From the NCBI GenBank assembly GCA_002435325.1, contig DJMJ01000031.1, positions 39,207 to 103,206 of the forward strand: 64,000 nucleotides of DNA. The letters are read 5' to 3'. The stretch is from Nitrospira sp. UBA6493 (lineage in GTDB: Bacteria; Nitrospirota; Nitrospiria; Nitrospirales; Nitrospiraceae). Positions 33,968 to 42,180 of this stretch are shown here, piece after piece. Under the pieces are notes generated by a model that searched no databases, had not been told where the DNA came from, and worked only from the letters and a program-made list of their open reading frames with translations. The position numbers were made by a program, and so were the translations under genes. How positions within the stretch are numbered: position 1 is the first letter of the stretch; each line of letters opens with the position of its first letter.

Positions 33968-34012
33968 GCACCAAGGGCTCTGTGAAACTTGAGAGAGGAA
34001 AGAGGAGGGGGT

Positions 34013-34189
34013 ATGAAAAACGTTGAGATGACGGTTGAGGGCACAACGCTCACAATTAAGGTGGATTTATCTAAAGAGTTTGGGCCATCGGCATCAGGCA
34101 AAACTATTATTATTGCGTCAACAGAAGGAAACGTCACGATTCCCACTCGGGAAGAAAAAGTCGGACTCAACGTGTACCGGAAGAAATAG
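34013..34189 (+). CDS. 58-residue conserved-looking protein of unknown function
   Basis: A short protein (MKNVEMTVEGTTLTIKVDL ...) made of two or three predicted strands. It ends with EEKVGLNVYRKK and carries a central GPSASGKTIIIASTEGN segment. This composition and length match a widespread family of tiny uncharacterised bacterial proteins that I recognise but cannot name. GGAGGGG just before ATG 34013 is a strong ribosome site. It stands alone between the lipoprotein cluster and an 883-bp gene-free region. Confidence 0.7.
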   Translation: MKNVEMTVEGTTLTIKVDLSKEFGPSASGKTIIIASTEGNVTIPTREEKVGLNVYRKK

Positions 34190-35072
34190 CCGGAATCAGC
34201 GCATTATCGACCTCATTATCAGTGGCTTTCCCTCCGTAAAATGCATTTCTGCGAATGTGCTAGAACCCTCTTGTTTTTCGGCTAAAGTTGTGTGCTGTGT
34301 CCACAGCATTTGGGTTACTCTGTGCATAAGTACAGGTAAATTCTTTCCACCCCATAAAATATTGTTCATTTCAAGAGCGCGTCATAGTCAGCCATTTGGT
34401 TGGTACCACGGATTGTGGGGAAGATCAAAAAAGAATCGTCAAGCCGCAAAATGTAGTGGGTGAGAAAGATCTGGCACAATGCCTAATTTTTAAGCAATCA
34501 GCTTGTACTGCTGGTCATTTCTGCAGTTTCATCGCTAAGATTCTATTCATGCACAGAATTATCCACAGAATCTGAGGAGCAAATGACGCGGCTGTCGAGA
34601 TCTCTACATATTCAGTGAGATAGGAAGTGCATGATGATTGGATGAGAGAATCCGCGCTGGTGCATAGAAAAAAGTTGGTCGAACGTCGGCAAATATCTGA
34701 TTCGTCTGATAACACGGATGCCATATGCAAATGAGAAATTTTGATCCGGACTCAAAAGGTTGAGCAGTCTTGACTCGTGATATTGCGGGGGGTATCGTGA
34801 GCGCGTGGGGGGAGTTAACGCCCCGAGGGAATATTGGTCCATAAGGGGGTTGAGTGTGAGGACGGTGTGCAGGACCAGCTTGTACTGGGAAGCCTAATGT
34901 TCTCCCGAGATCTCCGCCGTACCTACTGATCCTCGGTAGGTGCGTGCTCCTCCCACCCTAATCTTCAGTCAGGATGTTGCGCCCCTAGTAAATCCTCTCA
35001 TTGACGTCCCCAATCTCCGCTGCTAAGCTTTGCGACCAATCCGCATTAATCCTACTCAGAGAGGCATACCGT
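34190..35072. other. Gene-free region with two perfect DnaA boxes
   Basis: No convincing gene in 883 bp. The short frames on both strands have no ribosome site or plausible composition. The DNA is visibly richer in A and T than its neighbours up to about 34750. TGTGCATAA (34321-34329) and TTATCCACA (34559-34567) both match the DnaA consensus TTATNCACA exactly. ACCTAC/GTAGGT (34921-34941) can form a small hairpin before the protease gene. Confidence 0.5.
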
Positions 35073-36767
35073 ATGCGCTTGTCCACCCGCTACCCATTCA
35101 AGCTGATCTTGTCCGTGGCGGTCGCATGGAGTGTCGTCAGCACGGGATTCGTTCTGGCAGCTTCTCTTGGTGATGGGCATCTCAAACGCAATGGCGCACC
35201 TATGGCATCGCAGCCACAGGGCGAGCCAGATCCAGACTTGCTTCCTCTCTGGGCTGCGTTTGCCGGTAAAGCCTCGGGCCGAGTATCTGTCACGTGGAGT
35301 CACCTCTGGGGCACTCCCAAAGCCGTCTATGGCACACTGTCAAATCCGCTGGTGATGTCCGAATTGTCGGCTCGCCAGTTCCTCTCCACGCACGCGGCTC
35401 TACTAAAGCTTGAGCCGTCGCTCCCCGGTTTCACACTAGTCAGCAGCAGAGATACTCCAATGGGTCAGATATACGCCTTTGCACAGGCGGTTGATGGGGT
35501 GCCGGTGTACGGTGGTGAGTTGAAAGTTCATTTTGACCGCCAAGGCCGTGTTGTCGGGCTGATGAACACCGCCGTGCCGAGCGTGAAGCTGGGTTCAGTT
35601 GCTCCTTCTGTGATGGCGGAGCAGGCCGTGGAGGCGGCTCGTGGACAGATGCCTCCCGGGTTAGTGGACGAAGAGGCGGCGGATTTACCAGGCCCTTCAA
35701 CAAAGCTGGTTATTTATGCAGAGACAGGCACTCCGACGCTAGCCTGGGAGATTATCGTACACACACCAGGGCCGACGTGGCAGGTGTTTGTGCATGCGCA
35801 CACGGGGAAGGTATTAGCCCCGGCGAAGGACTTGAATCGGTATGTAACGGGAAGGGGGCAGGTCTTTAGGGTGAACGCCATTGTCGCGACCCAGAATAAT
35901 GGTTTACGTGACAACAAGGATGGGGCTTCAGCCGTGCCTTCGACGGCCTACAGTTCTGTGGATCTTCAGGGACTTGAAGGCACGGGCTTACTCGATGGCA
36001 CCTATGCCTCCAGCAAAGCCTCGAAGCGACGGGTGTCATCGGCGAGCCAGACGTTTGTGTTCGATCGAAGCAGTAATGGATTCAGTGAGACGATGGGCTA
36101 TTACTTTTTGGATTACGCCCAGCGGTACATTCAGTCTCTCGGCTTTTCAACCGTGAATAATCGGCAACAGATTTTTAGCGTGGACCGCTACAACAAAGAT
36201 AACTCCTTCTACCAGTCGTCTACGAAGAACATTACCTACGGAATTGGCGGGGTAGACGATGCCGAAGATGCCGATGTTATTTGGCATGAATATGGACATT
36301 CTATCCTCGATAACCAAGTGCCCGGGTACGGCACTTCATTGGAGGCTGATTCGATCGGGGAAGGGTTTGGGGATTATCTGGCCGGCACGCTCGGGGCGCA
36401 ACTCAGCGGCGGGTTTCAAGATGCCTGTCTCGCAGAATGGGATGCCACGTCGTATACATCGACGATACCGCCGTGCCTCCGCCGGTTGGACGGTACGAAA
36501 CATTACCCAGAGGCAATTGTCGGCGAGGTTCACGACGACGGAGAAATATGGTCGGCGGCGCTCTGGCAAATTCGCGGTGCGATCGGGGCGACCAAGGCTG
36601 ACACAGTGATCCTCCAGCATCATTTTCTGCTGACGCCTGACACCTCTTTCAATCAAGCGGCGAATGCGTTGCTCAGTGCAGCAAAGGGTCTTGGATTTTC
36701 TTCTGCAGAGAAAAATGCGATTAAAAGCATCCTGGGAAATCGTGGATTCACTATCACTGTTGAATGA
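35073..36767 (+). CDS. Secreted zinc metalloprotease, M36 (fungalysin)-like
   Basis: A 564-residue exported protein. After a signal peptide (cleavage near FVLAAS) comes a propeptide of the FTP/PepSY type (residues 60-260), which keeps such enzymes inactive. The catalytic domain has HEYGH at 405-409 and the third zinc ligand Glu430 in SIGEGFGDYLAG, the gluzincin arrangement of M36 and M4 peptidases. A further conserved histidine lies in VGEVHDDGEIWSAALW. The chosen ATG 35073 begins the signal peptide with AGAGAGG nine bases before. Probably extracellular protein digestion; the target is unknown. Confidence 0.85.
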   Translation: MRLSTRYPFKLILSVAVAWSVVSTGFVLAASLGDGHLKRNGAPMASQPQGEPDPDLLPLWAAFAGKASGRVSVTWSHLWGTPKAVYGTLSNPLVMSELSARQFLSTHAALLKLEPSLPGFTLVSSRDTPMGQIYAFAQAVDGVPVYGGELKVHFDRQGRVVGLMNTAVPSVKLGSVAPSVMAEQAVEAARGQMPPGLVDEEAADLPGPSTKLVIYAETGTPTLAWEIIVHTPGPTWQVFVHAHTGKVLAPAKDLNRYVTGRGQVFRVNAIVATQNNGLRDNKDGASAVPSTAYSSVDLQGLEGTGLLDGTYASSKASKRRVSSASQTFVFDRSSNGFSETMGYYFLDYAQRYIQSLGFSTVNNRQQIFSVDRYNKDNSFYQSSTKNITYGIGGVDDAEDADVIWHEYGHSILDNQVPGYGTSLEADSIGEGFGDYLAGTLGAQLSGGFQDACLAEWDATSYTSTIPPCLRRLDGTKHYPEAIVGEVHDDGEIWSAALWQIRGAIGATKADTVILQHHFLLTPDTSFNQAANALLSAAKGLGFSSAEKNAIKSILGNRGFTITVE

Positions 36768-36839
36768 CGGATCATCGTATGTCCGTACGAGGGACTCAAC
36801 CAAACCTGCGAGCGGCGTCTTGTGGCGATCTCAAGTGTA

Positions 36840-38513
36840 TTAGGCTGCAGGATCGTAGTGTATGTGGCGGGGTGGCGCAGCAAACTCAATTCCATTCCGC
36901 CCGTTTTTCTTGACTCGATACAGTGCTTGATCCGCCAGTTGCCAGAGTAGCTGTGAGAATGCTGGATTCTCTTTTGAACAAGTCGCGACGCCAAGACTCA
37001 GCGTGATGGAGAGTGGACCGGTTTGGGTGTCGAACGAGTCGCCGGCAATGGCGTAACGGATTCGTTCGGCAATCTCGGCGGCCGCGACCTCCCCGCATCC
37101 CGGGAGAATTACGAGAAATTCTTCTCCGCCGATACGGCCAACGAGATCATAGCGGCGCGCGGTTTCCTGAATGCGTCTGGCTGTTTCACGGATCACGCAA
37201 TCGCCGATCACATGGCCGTAGGTATCGTTGACGCGCTTAAAATGATCGATATCCGCCATAATGATAGCAAGCGGTTCATGCTCACGAGCCGCTCTTGAGA
37301 GTTCGCGGCTCAAGGCTTCAAGTGACGCGGAGTGGTTTAAGAGGCCGGTGAGAGAATCCTGCTGCGCCTGAGCTTTAGCCTCGAGCAGGAGCTGCAAGTT
37401 TTCGACCGATACGCCAAACTGAGCCGCGAGCGCAAGAAGCACATGTTCGTCCAGATCGGTGAAGGCTGTTCTGTTTCCCTTTTCCGAAACTTTGTCCATT
37501 AGATAGAGTTGCGCGCAAATCCGTCCGTGGCAACGGAGCGAAAGCCCGAGGAATGATCCCAGAGAATGCGGAATGCCCTCGATGTCCACTTCCCCGATCT
37601 CTCTAGCCAAGTCGGCGATCCGCAGCACACCGTTTCTCGCCGTGAGGCAATGGAGCAGGCCGCCACTGAGTGGCACTCGGCTGATGGCTTGACCTATCCG
37701 TTCCTCACAGCCAATGGCATGGACGCGGGTGAATGTTCTCACTCTGTCATCGAGCATGCCGAGGATGGCATACCGGGAACCCGTGATGGTTTTGGCATGG
37801 TGCAGCATGTGCTGTATCAATCCGTCGAGTTCGGTTGCAGCCGCGAAGTCGTTTGCCGCGATAACGACGGCATGGAGCGCTTCTGCTCTGCTGCTCAAGG
37901 CAGCTTCCGCCTTGCTGGCCCGTAGAGACTCATGTTCGGCGAGGCCCCATTCATAATGCACTCGCTTTACCAGCCATATCAGCAGGAGGCAGAGCGGTAC
38001 GATGATGAGGACCGTGATGATCATGAGCGTTTGAAGAAAGGTCCGCACCCGTGTGAGGATGCTGTCCCGGTCCACCCGGATTAAGATCCCCCACCGCAGA
38101 GGAGGCTGGGCCTGGCGCACCGTGACATGGGCATAGGCCGTAATGACCGGCGCATCACGGCGCAGGTGTTGTTCCTCTATGAACCCACGCTCGGAGATTT
38201 CCGTTAAATTGGCAGACGGTAATCCTATGGCCTTGAGATTGATCGTGCCTTCTTCACGCAAGGTGGAATCGGCGATCATCAGTTCCAATTTGTTGGCGGA
38301 GTCGGTTGCCGCCTGAACCAGGCTATGTCCCGTAGCCGTGACCAAACGCCGTTCAAGGGTGCAGGCTCCCCAGCCAATAAAGGTGATGATGACAAGGGAA
38401 ATAACTCCAACCAGACTGGCCGCCATGGTTGGAGGATGCCGCTTTGCCAAGAAAGGCGATGCAACCCTTGTGGCTTCCGGGCTGTCGTGCTCTTGGATGA
38501 TGGGATCGCTCAT
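36840..38513 (-). CDS. Membrane-bound GAF-GGDEF diguanylate cyclase
   Basis: A 557-residue protein with transmembrane helices at about 31-52 and 160-185 flanking a periplasmic sensor region. A cytosolic GAF domain (about 215-370) and a GGDEF domain (about 385-545) follow. The active site GGEEF is at 462-466 and should make c-di-GMP. The inhibitory I-site RRYD is intact at 453-456, five residues before GGEEF. The DxxDxFKxxND metal motif appears as MADIDHFKRVNDTYGH. It is convergent with the protease. The sensed signal is unknown. Confidence 0.88.
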   Translation of the reverse strand: MSDPIIQEHDSPEATRVASPFLAKRHPPTMAASLVGVISLVIITFIGWGACTLERRLVTATGHSLVQAATDSANKLELMIADSTLREEGTINLKAIGLPSANLTEISERGFIEEQHLRRDAPVITAYAHVTVRQAQPPLRWGILIRVDRDSILTRVRTFLQTLMIITVLIIVPLCLLLIWLVKRVHYEWGLAEHESLRASKAEAALSSRAEALHAVVIAANDFAAATELDGLIQHMLHHAKTITGSRYAILGMLDDRVRTFTRVHAIGCEERIGQAISRVPLSGGLLHCLTARNGVLRIADLAREIGEVDIEGIPHSLGSFLGLSLRCHGRICAQLYLMDKVSEKGNRTAFTDLDEHVLLALAAQFGVSVENLQLLLEAKAQAQQDSLTGLLNHSASLEALSRELSRAAREHEPLAIIMADIDHFKRVNDTYGHVIGDCVIRETARRIQETARRYDLVGRIGGEEFLVILPGCGEVAAAEIAERIRYAIAGDSFDTQTGPLSITLSLGVATCSKENPAFSQLLWQLADQALYRVKKNGRNGIEFAAPPRHIHYDPAA

Positions 38514-38940
38514 GATGTCTTAATATTGTGCAGGGATATTTTCGAAGCTTTGGGCTGTACTTCAGACGACTGTTCGGAATTGTGCCTTGTTGATACCAAT
38601 GTCTTTCAAGAGCAGTGCCATCAGTATCTAGGCATTGGCATAAGAATTTAGGGCGCCTCGCATGTGGGCGATCATAGAGCCACGCTCCGAATTGAAAACT
38701 TCCGGCCTAAGTGGCAACAATTTGCGGCTCTCTTTTAGACACAGTACAAAAGAGAGGAGAGGAATTTGAGGTTGATCGGCAGAGGCGAGATCGCCATTAG
38801 ATGAATCTGTTGCTTTGATTTTCAGGTGGATTGTGTCCGAGAATCTTGCTGAGGTGCGTATTGTCATTCGTTCCTCAGGCTGGAATCGCCATTCGATTTG
38901 TGATACCAAGACTGACCGCGTTTCATTTGAGAGAGGGTGA
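38514..38940. other. Intergenic region upstream of topoisomerase VI
   Basis: 427 bp between the divergent diguanylate cyclase and topoisomerase VI genes. I see no gene, tRNA or clear hairpin. The only clear signal is GAGAGAGGGTG directly before ATG 38941, the ribosome site of the topoisomerase gene. The region must hold promoters for both directions, but no good -35/-10 pair was identified by eye. Confidence 0.4.
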
Positions 38941-40968
38941 ATGGCCAAGAAAGACTCGTCTGTTCCATCGTCTTCCCGGTCCGCTGTAGAATCAGTCGCT
39001 GAAAAAAAGCCTGCTGCGGCATTGACGCAGTTGGTCACGGCCGTTGAGATGGGCGCACGGCAACGGGAAATTTCCGTTTCCGAATTCTTCACGAAGAATC
39101 GGCATCTGCTGGGATTCGACAATCCTCGCAAGGCGTTGCTAACCTGCGTCAAGGAAGCCGTCGATAACGCGCTGGACGCGAGTGAAGAAGCCGGCATTCT
39201 TCCGGACGTAACAGTGCAGCTCGAAGTCGTCCCGACCGGCGGCACTACATTGCCGGCGAGTCAGGCGACCCGCTTTCGCATCACGGTGACGGACAATGGT
39301 CCCGGCATTGTCCGCCAGCATATCCCGCGCATCTTTGCCAAGCTCCTGTATGGCTCGAAGTTTCACCGCATGCGGATGAGCCGCGGCCAGCAAGGCATCG
39401 GCATTTCCGCCGCAGGGATGTATGGCCAGCTCACAACTGGGAAGCCGGTGCAAATCATTTCCCGCACGGGGCCGAAGGCCGCCGCGCATTACTTCGAAGT
39501 TCAGATCGATACGAAAAAGAACGAGCCGCTCGTTCATGAAAATAAGCAGATTGCCTGGGACCAGCCGCAAGGCACCCAGGTCACGCTGGAAGTCGAAGGC
39601 AAATATCAGAAGGGGCGGGCCTCGGTGGATGAATGGCTGGAGCAGACCTCCATTGCCAATCCCCATGTGCGGCTCATCTACCGGACCCCGGAAGGCGAGA
39701 CGAAGGAGTATCCGCGCACGTATCATGAATTGCCGCCGTCGCCGCGCGAGATCAAGCCACACCCCTACGGCATCGAGTTCGGGATGATGCTCAAGATGCT
39801 GCAGGATACGAAGGGCCATTCGGTCTCCGGCTTCCTCTCCAGCGATTTCTGCCGGATATCGCCGCAGCTGGCAGACGAGATCTGCAAGGCCGCCAAAGTC
39901 TCGCCGAACATGAAGCCGCGCGACCTGAAAGGGCCTGTGGCGGAGACGCTCTACCAAACTCTGCAAAATACGAAAATCATGGCCCCGCCGACGAACTGCA
40001 TTTCACCCATCGGCGAGAAAGCGATTCTCTCCGGTCTCTACAAGCAGATCAAAGGCGAATTCTATACTGCCGTCAGCCGTCCACCGGCCGTGTATCGCGG
40101 CTATCCCTTCATCATCGAAGCCGGGTTGGCTTACGGTCATCGGCCGGAAGATCAAACCAAGCCGAAACAACCGGCCGGACCGAAGGCAGAAGGCGAAGGG
40201 GAGGATGAGCACTCAGAACTGGCGCGCGTCATCCGGTACGCGAACCGGGTCCCGTTGCTCTATCAACAGTCGTCCTGCTCGACCTTCAAAGCCGTCCTGG
40301 GGACCACTTGGAAACACTACGGCATTTCGCAATCGCGCGGCGCGTTGCCGGGCGGACCGATGGTGATTTTCGTGCACATGGCCTCCGTATGGGTGCCCTT
40401 CACGAGCGAGTCCAAAGAGGCCATTGCCGACTACGACGAAATTCAAAAAGAGATCACGCTCGCCTTGCGCGAATGCGGCCGCCGGCTCGGGCTCTTTCTC
40501 CGTCGCCGGGAACGGGCCGCGAGTGAATTCCGCCGGCGCAACATCTTCGAATTGTATATCGAAGAAGTCGTCGAAGCCTGCAATCGGCTGAAGGGCGGAA
40601 AGCTGCCCAAAGAAAAGCTGAAGGCGCAGTTGCAGAAAATCGCCACCTCGCGCACCGGCGGACTCAAAACCGACGAGGCGCTGGGCAAAACCGGCGGCGG
40701 ACCGGAGGGGCTGCCGGATTCGATCATTGTGACGGCGGAAGGCATCGAAGGAGCCGTCGAAATTGCACAACAGGTGGAAGCGGACGCGCCGAAGGCAGCA
40801 GGGGCCGCGGTGAACGATCTGTCTGATAAGGAACAAATGGCCGCGACGAACCAGGGGAAGAAGCAGAAGAAGGAACCGGCCAAGCCTGAGAAGAAGGCAA
40901 AGAACAAACCAGTCTCGCGCAAGAGTGCCAAATCAGAAAAGAGTCCGGCTCCAAGGGGAAAGAAGTAG
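38941..40968 (+). CDS. top6B: DNA topoisomerase VI subunit B
   Basis: The ATPase subunit of a type IIB topoisomerase, which passes duplex DNA through a double-strand break to relax and decatenate DNA. The 675-residue protein has the GHKL/Bergerat ATP site: N-box KEAVDNALDASEEAG (71-85), DNGPGI (118-123) and RGQQGIGISAAG (148-159). These are followed by the H2TH region and the transducer domain (to about 560). The C-terminal 115 residues end in a long Lys/Ala/Pro-rich tail, not typical of archaeal Top6B (about 530 residues). It lies 6 bp before subunit A. This enzyme is characteristic of archaea and plants, and rare in bacteria. Confidence 0.93.
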   Translation: MAKKDSSVPSSSRSAVESVAEKKPAAALTQLVTAVEMGARQREISVSEFFTKNRHLLGFDNPRKALLTCVKEAVDNALDASEEAGILPDVTVQLEVVPTGGTTLPASQATRFRITVTDNGPGIVRQHIPRIFAKLLYGSKFHRMRMSRGQQGIGISAAGMYGQLTTGKPVQIISRTGPKAAAHYFEVQIDTKKNEPLVHENKQIAWDQPQGTQVTLEVEGKYQKGRASVDEWLEQTSIANPHVRLIYRTPEGETKEYPRTYHELPPSPREIKPHPYGIEFGMMLKMLQDTKGHSVSGFLSSDFCRISPQLADEICKAAKVSPNMKPRDLKGPVAETLYQTLQNTKIMAPPTNCISPIGEKAILSGLYKQIKGEFYTAVSRPPAVYRGYPFIIEAGLAYGHRPEDQTKPKQPAGPKAEGEGEDEHSELARVIRYANRVPLLYQQSSCSTFKAVLGTTWKHYGISQSRGALPGGPMVIFVHMASVWVPFTSESKEAIADYDEIQKEITLALRECGRRLGLFLRRRERAASEFRRRNIFELYIEEVVEACNRLKGGKLPKEKLKAQLQKIATSRTGGLKTDEALGKTGGGPEGLPDSIIVTAEGIEGAVEIAQQVEADAPKAAGAAVNDLSDKEQMAATNQGKKQKKEPAKPEKKAKNKPVSRKSAKSEKSPAPRGKK

Positions 40969-40974
40969 ACTGCC

Positions 40975-42081
40975 ATGGCGACCAAACAGAAGAAGATGAC
41001 GACGGCGGTTGAAAAGAAACTGATCGGCCTGGCCGACGTGGTGATTACGGCGGCGGAGCGGGCCAAAGATCCGACGATCGCGATTCCCATCCGCGCCCTC
41101 TCGAACGTGTCCTTCAATGAACGCAAGGGCCTCATCGAGATGGGCTGCAAAAAACAAGCGCGGTCGTTTTTCAACGTCGGCATGGCCAAGAAATTCATGC
41201 AGACCATGCTGGTGGCCGATGCGCTCTCAGAATTGCAGCGCGCGGATCTCACCACGTCGCTTCGAGAAATTTACTACCGTACGAAACACACCATCGCCGA
41301 TTCGCACGAAAACACGTTCGACACGCAGGACGAATCCGATCCTGTCATCGAGGATCTGGAAGTCTCGCTGGCGGCGTTGCGCGAAGAGCTGCATGTCCGC
41401 GCGGAGAACAGCGGGAGCATCGTGGGACCGGTCGTGTTCGGCGACGACGGGGACCGGGTCGATTGCGCCAAGCTCGGGAAGGGCGGCTATTCGGTCCCGT
41501 CCATTGTGGAGCCGGAATATCTTGAGATCCGCCGCTGCACCGCCGACTTCGTGCTGCTGGTCGAAAAGGGCACCCAGTGGAACCGGCTGTCCGAAGATAA
41601 ATTCTGGCGGCGCTACAACTGCGTGCTGCTGACCGGCAACGGCCAGCCGCCCCGCGGGGTGCGCCGGCTCGCACGCCGGCTGCATGAAGAACATCGGCTG
41701 CCGGTCTATGTGCTGGTCGATAACGACCCATGGGGCTACTACATTTATTCCGTCATCAAGCAGGGATCGATCAATCTGGCCTTTGAAAGCCAGCGCATGG
41801 CGATTCCCAAAGCCAAGTTCATCGGCCTGTCGAGCGCCGATCCGGAACGGTATGAGCTGCCGCGGAACGTCGGCATCAAGCTGAACGAGAAAGACATCGC
41901 GCGCGCCAAAGAACTGATGAACTATCAGTGGTTTCAGAAGCCTGCTTGGCAGGCGGAGATCAAGCGCATGCTGGGGAGCGGACTGAAATATGAGCTGGAT
42001 GCGCTGGCGAACAAAGACTTTCAGTATCTGACCAAAAAATATCTGCCACGGAAGTTGAAGGAAAAGGATTGGCTGGACTAG
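40975..42081 (+). CDS. top6A: DNA topoisomerase VI subunit A (Spo11-like)
   Basis: The DNA-cleaving subunit. The 368-residue protein has the winged-helix 5Y-CAP domain with SLREIYYRTKH; by analogy with Spo11 the second tyrosine (Tyr101) is the nucleophile that attaches to DNA. The Toprim domain shows Glu197 (LLVEKGTQW) and the DxD pair Asp249/Asp251 (VLVDNDPWGYY), which bind Mg2+. All catalytic residues are present, so the enzyme is probably active. It follows subunit B by 6 bp and precedes the helicase gene by 99 bp. Confidence 0.94.
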   Translation: MATKQKKMTTAVEKKLIGLADVVITAAERAKDPTIAIPIRALSNVSFNERKGLIEMGCKKQARSFFNVGMAKKFMQTMLVADALSELQRADLTTSLREIYYRTKHTIADSHENTFDTQDESDPVIEDLEVSLAALREELHVRAENSGSIVGPVVFGDDGDRVDCAKLGKGGYSVPSIVEPEYLEIRRCTADFVLLVEKGTQWNRLSEDKFWRRYNCVLLTGNGQPPRGVRRLARRLHEEHRLPVYVLVDNDPWGYYIYSVIKQGSINLAFESQRMAIPKAKFIGLSSADPERYELPRNVGIKLNEKDIARAKELMNYQWFQKPAWQAEIKRMLGSGLKYELDALANKDFQYLTKKYLPRKLKEKDWLD

Positions 42082-42180
42082 CGCTTTCGCGCCGGTCCCT
42101 CTCCACGCCGTCACTCCATCACAGGTGCGTGACATCTGCCGATCCGTCGAAGTTAGACGGGGGGAACGGGTTTTCTTGTT

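Noticed and set aside
34190..35072. Chromosomal replication origin
   Set aside because: Only two strict DnaA boxes and no dnaA, dnaN or gidA gene nearby; a titration or regulatory site is more likely.
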